NCBI GenBank assembly: GCA_024752435.1
Contig: CP103026.1
Coordinates: 682,001-746,000 of the forward strand
Reading direction: 5' to 3'
Length of the DNA stretch: 64,000 nucleotides
Source of the DNA: Allantophomopsis cytisporea
Lineage: Eukaryota > Ascomycota > Leotiomycetes > Phacidiales > Phacidiaceae
In this document: one piece after another, positions 10,149-21,581 of the stretch
How positions within the stretch are numbered: position 1 is the stretch's first letter
Layout of the letters: the number at the start of each line of letters is the position of its first letter
Translations under genes and position numbers: made by a program
Notes under the pieces: generated by a model
What the model was told of the DNA's origin: nothing
The model's input: only the letters and a program-made list of their open reading frames with translations
Databases searched by the model: none

Positions 10149-12904
10149 GCCTCTCGCAGTCGCTGGGTGGCTTGCGCATTGCCAATCCCGATGATGCATC
10201 GCCGGCTTCGACACCTACCAACAAGGAAGACAGCAACGACTCCGAATCCTCTCCTCAAGCATTGCGAACCTCCCCCCAATCTGCTCCTCGAAGATCACCA
10301 CCGTCTGCAGAGCCGCAATCGAAACGACTCTCCCTTTTCAATATCCTACGACGTAACGACTCTTCCTCAGAGCAACTGAGTGACACTTCGTCCCCTCCAC
10401 AATCTGCCGATCGGGAGCCTCGACCTCTCGTGGCACGAACCTCCTCGAACTTCGAACCGCCGACCCACCAAGATCCGAACGCTCGAGCTGCCGCTGCAAA
10501 AGCTTATCGACAATCGATGCCATTGAATCATCAGGCTCAACAACAAGCACAGTTTCCCCCATACGCTTCGAATGCCATGCAGAACGGCGGCAGTGGCAGA
10601 GGTTATCCACAACCAAACTCCCGACCTATTTCTGGGATTTACGCGGCACAACCGCCTCCAAACGCGATACCAACGCCGCAGTCAGGACAATACAGGTTGC
10701 AGCGAGAACCGTCACAGTCATCACTTTTAGGTGTTCCCATAGGTGTACCTAAAAGGAGCAACTCTCAAAGAGCACTCGCAGCCGCAATGCAATCCGGTGT
10801 ACCATCGCGGGAAAACAGCCATCGGGAGCGAGCATATAATCCAAATCAGCAGTTGCCCGCAGGGAATGGCCCTTTGCCCCCACGGCATAGTTCTCGAAAC
10901 ATGGCCGCCGGGCCTTCTGGGAGCCCATCACGCGGACCCATGACTTCTGTCAATGGCCTTGATAATGGCATGCCTTCCAGCAGCGATGAATGGAGGGATA
11001 GGGGGGCTGCGGTGGGTATTCGTCAGGAGTATGACGCCAATGGACAACCAGTGTTACGTTCTGTCAAAAAGGGGGTGACAGACTTCGCGTTTGGAAGAGT
11101 GTTGGGAGAGGGCTCTTACAGTACTGTCTTAGCTGCCACTGATCGACAAACGCTCAAAGAATATGCTGTGAAGATGCTTGACAAACGCCACATTATCAAA
11201 GAGAAGAAGATTAAGTATGTCAATATTGAGAAGGACACCCTGAATCGTTTGACAGAGCATCCGGGTATTGTTCGATTGTACTACACGTTTCAGGACCAAA
11301 AGTCTCTTTATTATGTTCTAGATGTAGCAAGTGGAGGGGAATTATTGGGTGTGCTAAAGAAGATGGGCACATTCGATGTCGAATGCACACGATTCTATGG
11401 TGCACAGATACTCGACGCAATCGACTACATGCATTCGAGGGGAGTTATTCACCGGGACTTGAAACCAGAGAATGTTCTTCTGGATGATCAAATGCATGTT
11501 AAAATCACTGATTTCGGTACTGCTAAATTACTGCGGGACCCAAAGAATTCGAAGGACCAGCAGAATTCAAGAGGAATGCCCCCTGGAGCACAAGATGCGG
11601 AAGATGAGGATTCGCGAGCGACTTCTTTTGTCGGTACAGCCGAATATGTCAGTCCGGAGCTGTTGACGGATAAGAACGCTTGCAAAGCCAGTGATCTTTG
11701 GGCATTTGGATGCATCATTTATCAGCTTCTGTCCGGCCGACCTCCTTTCAAAGCCGCCAATGAGTATTTGACTTTCCAAAAGATTGTAAGTCTGGAATAT
11801 GAATTCCCCCCTGGATTTCCTCCGGCTGCACGGGATCTTGTGGAACGGCTTTTGGTACTCGACCCAAATCGAAGACTCAGTATCGAACACATCAAGAACC
11901 ACGAATTCTTCGATGGTGTTAGATGGGGTAAAAGCCTGTGGAGAATGAAGGCGCCAAGACTGAAGCCATATGTGCCACCCGCACAGGAGCCCAACATTAT
12001 CCAGCTCGGCTCATACGGCAACCCGCCGCCACCACCACAGCCTATGCAACAACCACTTGTCTCTCAGGCTCGTAATGCACAGCCTGGCTCGGCCCCAATT
12101 CCTACAAGGGAACAGCGACCACAGCCCAGGATTATCACGGAACTGCCGCCTCCAACCCAGCTAGATATTGAGTGGTCTCCGGTCCTGACGAGGCAGAATG
12201 AGCGAATTCTCAAACTTGGCAACATGATGGTAATGGCTACGCCCATCCCGCACAGTCCAAACTCTAAAAATGGGGACTCTCATGGAGAAGGGCACAAGAA
12301 GTTTTCCAGATTCTTTGGAGGCTCAACTACCAAGAAGCGGCAACGGTTGGTGATGGTGACGTCTAGTGCACGAATCATCATGGCAGCAGCTGGTGGTGAT
12401 GAGAAAAAGACGAAGAGCGAAATCTCTCTGCAGGATCCGGATTGTCAATGGCGCATGCAAACCGATGCAAAGGGATTGACCGTGTGGGTAGTCGATTCGG
12501 TAAGTTTTCGTTTTCGACGCCGACGCACCTTCCGATCTAACTTCTCCCAGCGCGGCACACATTACACCTTCGAAGATCCAAAATCCTCCAGCGGCAATAC
12601 CGCTGAATCATCCAAGGCCTCCGCTCAGGAGTGGATCGACTCGATCGAACGTGCTAAGGATCTCGCGATTTCGCAGAGTTTGGTTGGATCCTACAACAGT
12701 GATCTTGAACTCGGCTCTTCGATGTCTACTCCGACAAGCAGTACGCTCAACTCTGTTTATCCTGAAGGTCTCAGCAACAGTGACCGTAATGCAAGAAACC
12801 ATCTCACCAAGAGTCAGGCTAGCCTCCCCAATCCCGAAGATCCATCAAAGCGACATCGATTCAGCAAGCGACAGTCCAAGAACGGCCTTGCTGCAGTTTT
12901 TTAA
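10133..12904 (+). CDS. PKH1: PDK1/Pkh-type AGC protein kinase with PH-like C-terminus
   Basis: Join 10133-12499 and 12551-12904 gives 906 residues. The 51-bp intron (donor GTAAGT, branch CTAAC, acceptor CAG) is in frame without a stop; removing it joins VVDS to RGTHYTFEDP as expected for the C-terminal domain. Residues 1-315 are disordered Ser/Pro/Gln. The kinase domain spans about 317-600: Gly loop GEGSYSTV, AVKML lysine, HRDLKPEN near 439, DFG near 460, and activation segment SFVGTAEYVSPELL, which fits PDK1. A PH-like domain follows at about 683-850. In this family the kinase phosphorylates the activation loop of other AGC kinases (Ypk, Pkc, Sch9 types) in sphingolipid and cell-wall signalling. 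The assignment is secure; which of the Pkh paralogues it represents is not. Confidence 0.93.
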   Translation: MEGDLSLSQSLGGLRIANPDDASPASTPTNKEDSNDSESSPQALRTSPQSAPRRSPPSAEPQSKRLSLFNILRRNDSSSEQLSDTSSPPQSADREPRPLVARTSSNFEPPTHQDPNARAAAAKAYRQSMPLNHQAQQQAQFPPYASNAMQNGGSGRGYPQPNSRPISGIYAAQPPPNAIPTPQSGQYRLQREPSQSSLLGVPIGVPKRSNSQRALAAAMQSGVPSRENSHRERAYNPNQQLPAGNGPLPPRHSSRNMAAGPSGSPSRGPMTSVNGLDNGMPSSSDEWRDRGAAVGIRQEYDANGQPVLRSVKKGVTDFAFGRVLGEGSYSTVLAATDRQTLKEYAVKMLDKRHIIKEKKIKYVNIEKDTLNRLTEHPGIVRLYYTFQDQKSLYYVLDVASGGELLGVLKKMGTFDVECTRFYGAQILDAIDYMHSRGVIHRDLKPENVLLDDQMHVKITDFGTAKLLRDPKNSKDQQNSRGMPPGAQDAEDEDSRATSFVGTAEYVSPELLTDKNACKASDLWAFGCIIYQLLSGRPPFKAANEYLTFQKIVSLEYEFPPGFPPAARDLVERLLVLDPNRRLSIEHIKNHEFFDGVRWGKSLWRMKAPRLKPYVPPAQEPNIIQLGSYGNPPPPPQPMQQPLVSQARNAQPGSAPIPTREQRPQPRIITELPPPTQLDIEWSPVLTRQNERILKLGNMMVMATPIPHSPNSKNGDSHGEGHKKFSRFFGGSTTKKRQRLVMVTSSARIIMAAAGGDEKKTKSEISLQDPDCQWRMQTDAKGLTVWVVDSVSFRFRRRRTFRSNFSQRGTHYTFEDPKSSSGNTAESSKASAQEWIDSIERAKDLAISQSLVGSYNSDLELGSSMSTPTSSTLNSVYPEGLSNSDRNARNHLTKSQASLPNPEDPSKRHRFSKRQSKNGLAAVF

Positions 12905-14483
12905 AGATAACCCCGATACTCAAATAAATTGTCCTGGTTTGAAAGTACACCCACATCGATGATGGGATCGCAGGGTCCAATGAGGACACTGAATATTTCA
13001 AATAAAATCAGAACGCAAAATTTCCTTTGTCATCTCAAATCTCTTTTGTAGGAATTTTGTCAGCGCGGCGCAGGCATTGCTGCTTCATCTTTTCTTTTCA
13101 AGTATGGGCTTGTTGACCGTTGACGATTGTACCGGTGAATCAAGATGAAGGAGATTCATCACGGAAATCTAGCATAACGGCCTCTTTTTCTTTTGAGTCT
13201 TGTTTTTTTGTTGTTGCCCTATCATTGGAGGGCAGTTCATGTGGCGTTTGAAAGCATCATCTTTGTTGAGAAAGAGAGGGAGAGGAGGTGGAGGAGATAG
13301 TTCAGATCTCTGTCGTAATGGTTTGTGTTCTTGACTAGATCTACAGCTCGTGGTGGTCGAGATAAGAGATCTCTACTTCTTTGAATGTATGCATTGCGGA
13401 GCAGGGACATGAGCTTGTGTATTATAGATGACTAGAAAATTCGGTGATTAGCAGGGAAGGTATTTGACATCACGTCTTGCTCCGATTTCTGGCAATATTG
13501 CCTTTGACACTGTTGCGGTGTAACTGTGATGTGTGAATTTCGAGTGATTTGTCTAGCTCGTGCCTCATGCCTCATCCAATAGATAAACGCGCAAGCGGGG
13601 TCATTGGTTGCAAGGTCGTCCACTTGAAGATTTTGATAGGATGAAAAGGTAGCGAACATCGTGAGAAATACTTCAAATGGGTCAAACAGTCCAAGCTATG
13701 CCAGACCCTGAGATTTTTCCCGTCCGACAAAGTCTCTTTGAATCTGCGGTCAACAAACAACGGTCATCCCCGCGATCATAGCTTTGTCGTGCCCGTCCTC
13801 GACGCTTCCAAGCTTCGGCCTTCTTACCCCAGCCCCCTCCATTCATTGGCCCCGCGCGCCCGCTCAACCTTAAGCCCTGCATGTGCAGTTGCAGCAGTAG
13901 TTCTGCAATCGGCCATCATGACTGGCCGCCGCAAGCATCTTCTGCACCAGCCTGTCTTGCCTTTATATTTCGTGATAGGCTCGCTGCGCGCATGTTGCGG
14001 AGGATAAAGAGGCTGGAGAGCTCTCGTTGCTACGCTCGCGACTGGAAGGCGAGAGGCAAGCAAGCAAGTCGCATCGCGAACTTTCGAAATTCGATCTTCG
14101 ATGAGTGAGGGAACCATGTGTGCTATGTAAAACCATATATCTCGACAAGCATTTCTTACCCACGTCAGTTTTGGTCTTCGAGCTCGGTGTGGCGTGTTGT
14201 TGTTCTGCCTATTGTTATTATTGTTTGTTGGGCCGCCGAGACATCTGGAAACTCGACGATACGACTCGTGCTGGAACGACATCGCAATTCTCTATCAGGA
14301 TCAGCGAACAAATATATTGTGTATACAGCCCGCGCCTCTAGGCGTAGGCCTATTCCTACTTCGTCGCCTCTTCAACTCAGATACAGATCGTAGCTATTTC
14401 ACTGCATCTTTCAGTCAAAATACAACAATCTATCTGCAATAATTGTCTGCTCATACTCGACCAAAAGAAAGGACAACAACTCA
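12905..14483. other. Spacer between kinase and BTB genes
   Basis: No supported gene. The first few hundred bases are likely the kinase 3' UTR. Short frames on both strands around 13680-14280 overlap each other and show no family signal. The last 200 bases probably carry the promoter and leader of the BTB gene. Confidence 0.6.
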
Positions 14484-15959
14484 ATGGTCTCGCAAGCAGA
14501 GCCCACTCGAAGCCTGTCCCTACGCCCCCCTTCCTCCGTGGCGTCCAGCTCACGCCTTCGGCGCCATGGCCGCTCACATACTGGTGGCTCATCGTACGTT
14601 CCGCAGAATGACTTCCCGGTATTCACGCATACAGGCGATGTCGAAATTTCAATTAAGGCTGGCGGTATCGAGAACCGCTATGTTCTGCACCGACTGATCC
14701 TTACGCAATGCTCTGGATTTTTCGATGCGAGTACGAACCAGCCCTGGGGAGCAGCGAACGAGAGTAGCGTGACAGCGCAAAAACAGAGGGAGCTGGCGCG
14801 TATAGGAGAGGACTCGGGAAGTGAAGCGGGCAGCTCAAGGTCAGCGGCTTTGGCTGCCCCGAAGCAACGATGGAGGTATGAACTGGACGATCAGGCAGGC
14901 CCGGACGACGTCCCTATGTTGGTGCAAAAAGAGGACTCAACAACACCTGCCTTTGGCGTGGATCATGGGCGACCGCCTCCCGTGCGCAACAAACCGCCTG
15001 CGTCACAGACAGGCTTCTTTCGCTCTGTTGCAAATCTGTCTCTAGCCTCTACTCCGACCTCACCCCCTGCTCTTGGCCCCTCGCACGCCGAGCAGGACCT
15101 CCTGAGGGACTACGATAACCTGTTCCGCATTTTCTATAACCACTCCCCCACATTGGATAGTATCAGCATTGCAGATGCGTACGTACAATGCAAGTCGCTG
15201 CTCGTGCTCGCAGATCTCTACGACGCCCTAGCCGTCGTGGGCTCAAGGGTCGACCACCACCTGCTGCAATTCCAAGGCCGTCTGTGGAAACAGGTAGCCA
15301 AATACCCACCCAGCTACCTGAAACTAGGCTATCTAGCACGCAGCAAGATAATATACTCCGAGGCCCTGATCCACGTAGTAGGACAGTGGCCCTCAGGCGA
15401 GCGATATCTACGCAACCAGCTCCCAGAACAAGTCCTAGAGATCATCGAGGACAAAGTCGACGAGTTGGCAGAGATGGTAGCGCGCGTAGAAGGCAGACTC
15501 TTCAGACTATCCCTGACAACGAGTCGCGGCGAGCGAGTGACCCCAACAAACTCCTACCTCGACTGGCTGGTCCTCAGTCTCTTCCGTCAATACATCGCCG
15601 ATAGCACCTCGCCCGCTCCATCTCCTCGGCCTCGCACCCGCAATTCTCGAGATCCTCCACCCCCTCCTGAGCCCCTGCAGCCTGTGCAGCGCGGTCGTGT
15701 CTTCCGCAATATCCATGCTGGTGGCCAGGCGTATCTGCAGCACGAGGAGTGTAAAAAGTTTTTGAAGACCGCTGGCGAGGTTTATAGTCGGGAGAATTTG
15801 AAGAAGTTTGAAAGGAGATTGGAGGAGGTTAAAGGGATGGCAAGAGAGCTTATACGTGCTCTCGTAAGGGACGGGCTTGAGGGAGAGGGTGCCAATGTCG
15901 GCTACTTGACTTGTACAAGGGTTGATGAGAGGGACTTTCCTTGGGACTTCCAGGCTTAA
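14484..15959 (+). CDS. BTB/POZ-domain protein
   Basis: Single-exon frame of 491 residues from an ATG at 14484. After a Ser/Arg-rich head, residues about 49-85 (GDVEISIKAGG ... YVLHRLILTQCSGFFDAS) read as the start of a BTB fold, where the LH-L-ILTQCSGFF pattern is the usual beta-alpha core. A polar insert of about 100 residues follows, then a helical second half (LRDYDNLFRIFYNHSPTLDS, LVLADLYDALAVVG) that matches the later BTB helices and BACK-like part. A Pro-rich stretch (about 375-400) precedes a charged C-terminal helix. BTB proteins mediate dimerisation and often serve as adaptors for Cul3 ligases, but fungal members of this type have no fixed role. No intron is needed. Confidence 0.8.
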   Translation: MVSQAEPTRSLSLRPPSSVASSSRLRRHGRSHTGGSSYVPQNDFPVFTHTGDVEISIKAGGIENRYVLHRLILTQCSGFFDASTNQPWGAANESSVTAQKQRELARIGEDSGSEAGSSRSAALAAPKQRWRYELDDQAGPDDVPMLVQKEDSTTPAFGVDHGRPPPVRNKPPASQTGFFRSVANLSLASTPTSPPALGPSHAEQDLLRDYDNLFRIFYNHSPTLDSISIADAYVQCKSLLVLADLYDALAVVGSRVDHHLLQFQGRLWKQVAKYPPSYLKLGYLARSKIIYSEALIHVVGQWPSGERYLRNQLPEQVLEIIEDKVDELAEMVARVEGRLFRLSLTTSRGERVTPTNSYLDWLVLSLFRQYIADSTSPAPSPRPRTRNSRDPPPPPEPLQPVQRGRVFRNIHAGGQAYLQHEECKKFLKTAGEVYSRENLKKFERRLEEVKGMARELIRALVRDGLEGEGANVGYLTCTRVDERDFPWDFQA

Positions 15960-16142
15960 GGAAAAGATGAGAGGTTCATGTTTTATGACTTACGAGATAC
16001 TTTGTGCGGATACCCTGGGATGTTTGTGGTGGTGGTTCTTTACTTAATATACATACGTTTTTGCTTTTCGCAGCTTCACATTCATGTTTTCAAGTGTGAT
16101 AATTGTAATTAGATTCTCTACTCTTCAGCATGGGATCAATAC

Positions 16143-17998
16143 TCAAAGCCTCGACTCGTTCCGAGTTATTTCCGAATTAGTCTCCGCAACCCTCCTCGAA
16201 TCTCTCTCTTGCACTGCCTTCGGCCTCTCCACTGAGCCTCTACCGTGCCACTCAAGTGCCTCAACCAACTCTGCTCCAGTCTTGTACCATTCTCTAATGA
16301 TCTCCTCACGAGGAAATGCTCCATCACTTCCCTCACCATCCTCCCTCACAATCCTCACATCCTGTGTTCCACTCCGTTCAAACTTCGCCAATAACTCACG
16401 CACATCCTCTGAAAAAAGAAGCAACAACTCCATGACACTCCCAAACTTCCCATAAGGATCAGTCAACCTTTCCTCTACATCCGTACTATCCTGAAACAGG
16501 ACTGGCACCGCAATAGCTCTAGGACCCATATATCCTTCGTGGGCCTGCAGGATATCTGGCATCGCGCCGTACGTGCGGTTCTGGTATATCAGAATCAGCG
16601 CGCGCACCACCGACCGGAATGTATAGTCGATCTCGCTTCCTGGCATCCCGATGCGGCTGGGGTGCAAAAGATCTGTCGCCCTGGTGGCAAGCGGCATGGA
16701 AATGTCGGCGGAAACGCTGCTGGAGCGCAGCACGAAGATGCGGCGCGGACCGGTGGGCGAAGGGTGGACGCCAATGTAACGTACGTTGCTGTGATGCAGG
16801 ACTTGGTCAAATGTGAGGTCTACTGGGATGGTGAGCGGTGTGCTTGATGTAGGAGCAGCAAAACTTGTGGGGAGGGTGCTGCATTGCAAGTGTTGGTCGA
16901 GGGGGAGGCCTACAGAAACGGCTGGAAGAGGCGCGCTTGGTGCGGAGGGAGTAGTAGGGGCGATAGGGCGGGTACTGCGTCTTTCTTGTGGGGAATGGTA
17001 CGGGCGTCTTGGTGGTACGGAAGGTTGATCGTACACAATCATTGTTTGGCCAGTATAACGACCTGGGACTGGGAAATGTATTAGCAATTGATTTTCTGAC
17101 CTAGAATGTACGAGCGAGGATAATGAGAACTTAATGTAGGGTAAAGTCAACTAGATCAACCCTGGAAAGGGATGACTTTGCTTGGTCAACAAGTTATAAA
17201 AGAAGAAATGCTCTCACCTTGCCTGCCATCGCCATTGGGATTGTTGTCTTTGCGGCGTCGAGATCGAGCCGGTCCCTTATTAATGCGAGTGGAATCGTGG
17301 TTACGCTCGTATTTACGCTTGCTGCTGCGTGAAGGCACTCGCAAATATTGATTGGATGCAGAAGGGTCGCTAGCATCTAGTTGTCGAATAGGCAAAAAGA
17401 AATTACCCGCATATTGACGTGAAACTGAAGTATGGGCACTGTTAACAGTTGGGCGGGGACTTGGAGCAGAGGAACTGTTAGTAGACGGGAGTTGGTCCAG
17501 AATAGAAGGGAGTGCTAAAGACCGAGGGTGAACTCAAAACACAAGAGCTATTCGCAGACTGGTGTGGAATCGGAGCAGAATATCTGCTGGCAGACGCAAG
17601 TGAGCGTGTATTTGCAACACAAGGATCAGAACTACCAAGAGGTGGGCGTGAATTCGCAACAGAAGGATTTGGATGCGCAACAGAAAGACTTGGATCTCCA
17701 AGAGAAGGCCTTGGGCCCACAATATAAGGATTTGGATGTGTAATAGAAGAACTGCTGGTACGCTGGTGTATATGAGGAGCAGAGGAACTGCTAGCAGGCG
17801 CAGATAGGCATGCATTCGCAACATAAGAATTTGGACCTCCAACCGTTGAGCGTGAACTCTCAACAGAAGGATTTGGTGGCGCAATAGAAGAACTGCGAGC
17901 ATTTTGGCGTGGAACTGGAGCGGAGGAACTGCTAGCTGCACGACTTATATTCCCGTTGTTGTGCGCATGCTCGGCATCCCGTTGGGCTTTGAAAGCGA
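16143..17998 (-). CDS. Repeat-rich Ser/Pro protein with conserved-looking C-terminus; frame break inside
   Basis: The 3' exon (16143-17062) and the next (from 17218 up to about 17527) join in phase 1 across a 155-bp intron (17063-17217, donor GTGAGA, branch GCTAATAC, acceptor CAG), fusing DGRQ to GRYTGQTMIVYDQP. Further upstream the Ser/Pro-repeat coding (pattern NSSS.AP.PR, PNPSV) lies in a different frame ending at a TAA at 17478. Either a one-base shift or an unrecognised intron with a weak donor (GTCTGC) lies between about 17480 and 17575. The true 5' end is unresolved: a short ATG exon at 18137-18180 (MQEPDISETGYSTSR) ends in phase 0 but the next exon needs phase 1. The C-terminal 280 residues look folded (RSVVRALILIYQNRTYGAMP) but match nothing I know. 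Confidence 0.5.
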
Positions 17999-18836
17999 CT
18001 ATGTTGTCTTAGCATTGATTCTGTGTCGTTGAAGTGTGCGGCGGGATATGGATGTAAGGCAAGAGCGTCTGGCGGGGTGGAGAGGGAAAGTATGAGGAAA
18101 GAAACTTAGAAACCTTGATACGTACAACTTCTTACCCTGCTCGTAGAATATCCTGTTTCAGAAATATCTGGTTCCTGCATATTAAAGGTTGATATGTAGA
18201 TAGATTTTCAAATTTATATATAATATAGTCGATAAATATCGATTTGAGAGGATTGTATGATATGAACACTTCTTAAGAAAAGGTGACGTTGAAACTTTCG
18301 AAAGGATGGGGAGCTGGAGAGAAATCGTAGAGAACATAAATACAAACTTCTAGTCAATAAGATACTTTGTATGAAGAAATTCCTGCTCCCATTGTTCTGA
18401 TGAGAGTGTGACTCTCCCATCGTAGACATCGTAGCGAGCAAACTCCTGTTCTGAGCAGAAGTAGTCCACACGCCTTGAACTATTTGACAGAAATGGTATC
18501 GTTCCCATTAATCTACCTGAATGACAATGATAAAAACTCCCATAACAGCGAGCTAAAAACACATGAACCACACTTCATGCGGATACGTGAGAACAGTGTG
18601 AAAAACAAGTTAGAACAATGACCTTCATAAAAATGTTCTAACCCTATATCAATACAAGAACCAAATAAAACACCGTAGTCTTCCAGTAAAATAAGAAATG
18701 TATACAAACAACCCAACATCTGTATAATACAAGCCAGCAACATACGCCACGATCAAGCAAGGTAAATGATGAAAGTCCTTGAGATAGTGAGATCGAACGT
18801 CTCTATAAAGTTTCGTCCTAGCAGCTTTCAACCCAT
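17999..18836. other. AT-rich spacer upstream of repeat-rich gene
   Basis: Contains the possible first exon of the preceding gene (18137-18180, minus strand, donor GTAAGA) and otherwise AT-rich sequence. It probably includes the 3' UTR of the Rad17 gene at its right end. No other gene seen. Confidence 0.5.
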
Positions 18837-21581
18837 TTAGAAATCTTCGATATCATCATCACTAATCGTAAGCCCCTGCACCGCCTCCCCGTTCTCTAAG
18901 TTAGTTTCCCTGGCAAACCCAAAGCCCCCCTTGAACTTTTCATCCCGAATCCCAACCTTCTTCCCGGGTACCGCGCTATCAGTGACCTTATCTGTCGCCC
19001 ACTCCAGACCCACATTATCGTCACCCTCCAGATCCTCATCTTCCTCAGACGGACCACTAATCCCATGAAACGCCGTAACTTTTTCCATATCCCTGATGAC
19101 AAGCATAAAATTTCCACCGCGGCGCGCTCGTGCAATCTGTACCATGTACGGAAGGCGTTCGAGCAACATTTCCTTACGGGCCGAAGAGCCACTGGCGATG
19201 AGGGGAAGGGCTTCGCCTTCCTCTTTAGTTATAGAATTAGAACTAGTATGAGATGCAGCGCGGTTGTTCCAAGAAGATTTCGATTTCGGGTTCGCAAAAG
19301 CAGCCGCGCGGGCAGTTACACTGGTGGTGGTTGGCTCGCCTTTCAGGGCTTTCGAGACCCACAAATCAACCATAGACTCTATCTCCTCTTTCTCGCGCCA
19401 GAGCTTGAGGCTCGTGGGATAGAACATCTTGTGTGCATCTCCGCGCCCCGGATTGCCTCCTCCTACAGTCTTACCTCCGGTGTTCCTGCCTACAGTAGCT
19501 GCAAGACGCTTCACAGGGTTTGGTAGTGAAAATAGAAGGCCGCGTACGGCGACTTGGAAACTCAACTCGTCCTGGCGGAGGATGTCACCACTCGAGCCGC
19601 GCCCTCCCGTGCCATAGCCATCCCAGGATGGAGAGAGGAGATCGCTGTCGGATAGGGCGTCAATGCAGCCATTGATGTGATCGACGGCTGAGTACTCGTT
19701 TCGTGAAGGATCGCACGACAAGGCGTAGTTCTCGTGCAAGGCTGCTACGAATGTTTGCGTGTCTGTACCAGTTTCGTCAATGAGTTGGTCAACTTCGACT
19801 TCGGAGCGCTTCGGACGAGAACAATGTGAGAGATAGGTCGGTAGATTCTCGACACCTCCGAGGACATTCCCCTCGCGTTTATTGTACACCACTTTTCCAA
19901 CAGCGTGAAAGATACCCAAACTCGCTTCTCGTCGAGTCACCAATTCCAAACTCTCCTGCTCCATCTTCGTCATCATAGCCGCGCTCTTCTTGCCCTTTCC
20001 AAAAGTCACCTTTCCACTCCACTCTGCATTCTGATCGCCTCTCAGGCATAGGAATTCTAAAGACCCAACCGCGCTCCTAACATCTCCAGCCTCGCCCAGA
20101 GCCTTCAACACAGCTGGGCCTGGTGTCCGTCGCCTCCCACTCTTCCTCGATTCTTTCTGGACCACCAGGTCGAGTGCCTTTGCGAGTAGTGTTGGGGCGA
20201 CAGGATTAAATTCAATCATCGATACCCCAGGATGCTGCAGTATTTCCGGGCCAAGTAGTCGGTGGGCAGTGAAGCTATCGGCTGATGCAGATGTCGTCGT
20301 AAGCAACGTCTCAGAGATAACCATAACTACAGGTTTGACAATCTCTTGACTCCGACTTTGTGTATACATCATGGAGAGAGGGGGGGTATTCGCAGCCAAA
20401 TATTCGAGGATAGCAGTTCGAAATGATTGTAGACCAGTCGAAGAGCGCACGAATGTATTCGGAAATTCCTCTATAAGAATGATCTTCTTGCGCCGATCAA
20501 GAGGTTTGATATCTGGTTTGCTCTCAGCTCCTTCTGCCGTTGAGAATATATCCAACTGTCCAAATTTCCCACCACGGCCCATAAACTCCTCAAATTGGGC
20601 TGACATTGATGAAATTCCATCCGCAGATGACAATGACCCGATTGGATTCCGCCATTCAAGTATTTCAGCATCAATAGCTTTCGCAAGTAACTGAACTGTC
20701 GTTGTCTTCCCTGTACCTGCTGCACCTTTCAACACTAGTACTCGCTGTCTGTTTCTCCCAGCCATGGTATTATCCAACCAACTCCGCACATCAGTAACCT
20801 TCTTCTTATGCACAACCAACTCCTCCAAATTTGCTGGCCCAAACCTTTCAGCCCAAGGCCTCGTATCCTCCTCCGCTTTAGCCTGCGGTGGCAGGGCCTT
20901 CTTCATAAACCTCTGACTCCCACTAACCACATCCCCGTTCTCCGAAACATGCACATTTGTAGGCGTAGGTACGCCAAATACTTTGGCTCTCTTCATCGCC
21001 AACGACCCCACAATACTCCCACCCACCACCTTCCCCACTACATCCTCATCATCCGAGATCTCTTCCTGCACGCTAGCAATACTACTCGTTCTAGACAACA
21101 GTCCTTTCCGCTTTTGACTGCCACTTCCACTCTCTCCTGACGAATCCCTCTGTGCCTCCACCTTGCTCGTGAAAAATGTCAGGATATTCCCATTTCTCCC
21201 CTTCTCCTTCGCATCAGCATCTTTCTTTGACTTCTTCTTCTCCGGGCTTGAGCTCATGCTCTTCGCGCTGCGCTTGGTAGGCAGATATATAGGTGCAGCA
21301 TTGTGTGGATGATTTGCCGTTTTTGCTCGAGGTTGGACTTTCTCCTTTGGCTCCTTCGCCGCTGTTGGCTCTGCTCGGGCCGCAGTCGATGTTGACCTTG
21401 ACACCGAAGTTCTCAATGTGTGTATTGGAGGCGGAGATGCCGTCACAGCCGATTCATCCTCGCTATCCTCGCTCGCTGTACTCTCGGCATCACTGTAGTT
21501 CTTTGGTGCAGCTGCGGAACTAGGTGGACTGGAGAGGACGATGTTGCGTGCACGGCGCTGGCGTTTGGCAGGTGGAGCCAT
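18837..21581 (-). CDS. RAD17: Checkpoint clamp loader, Rad17/Rad24 family
   Basis: Single-exon frame of 914 residues from ATG at 21581. Residues 1-230 are a disordered, charged head with a basic start (PPAKRQRRAR). The conserved entry motif WAERFGPANLEELVVHKKKV precedes an AAA+ domain with Walker A GAAGTGKTTT near residue 283 and Walker B IILIEEFPN. The rest includes the lid and helical collar, then a low-complexity tail ending in acidic residues (DDDIEDF). In the family this protein replaces Rfc1 in an RFC-like complex and loads the Rad9-Rad1-Hus1 ring at damaged DNA, in the nucleus, to start ATR/Mec1 signalling. The WAERF and Walker motifs make the family call firm. Confidence 0.93.
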   Translation of the reverse strand: MAPPAKRQRRARNIVLSSPPSSAAAPKNYSDAESTASEDSEDESAVTASPPPIHTLRTSVSRSTSTAARAEPTAAKEPKEKVQPRAKTANHPHNAAPIYLPTKRSAKSMSSSPEKKKSKKDADAKEKGRNGNILTFFTSKVEAQRDSSGESGSGSQKRKGLLSRTSSIASVQEEISDDEDVVGKVVGGSIVGSLAMKRAKVFGVPTPTNVHVSENGDVVSGSQRFMKKALPPQAKAEEDTRPWAERFGPANLEELVVHKKKVTDVRSWLDNTMAGRNRQRVLVLKGAAGTGKTTTVQLLAKAIDAEILEWRNPIGSLSSADGISSMSAQFEEFMGRGGKFGQLDIFSTAEGAESKPDIKPLDRRKKIILIEEFPNTFVRSSTGLQSFRTAILEYLAANTPPLSMMYTQSRSQEIVKPVVMVISETLLTTTSASADSFTAHRLLGPEILQHPGVSMIEFNPVAPTLLAKALDLVVQKESRKSGRRRTPGPAVLKALGEAGDVRSAVGSLEFLCLRGDQNAEWSGKVTFGKGKKSAAMMTKMEQESLELVTRREASLGIFHAVGKVVYNKREGNVLGGVENLPTYLSHCSRPKRSEVEVDQLIDETGTDTQTFVAALHENYALSCDPSRNEYSAVDHINGCIDALSDSDLLSPSWDGYGTGGRGSSGDILRQDELSFQVAVRGLLFSLPNPVKRLAATVGRNTGGKTVGGGNPGRGDAHKMFYPTSLKLWREKEEIESMVDLWVSKALKGEPTTTSVTARAAAFANPKSKSSWNNRAASHTSSNSITKEEGEALPLIASGSSARKEMLLERLPYMVQIARARRGGNFMLVIRDMEKVTAFHGISGPSEEDEDLEGDDNVGLEWATDKVTDSAVPGKKVGIRDEKFKGGFGFARETNLENGEAVQGLTISDDDIEDF

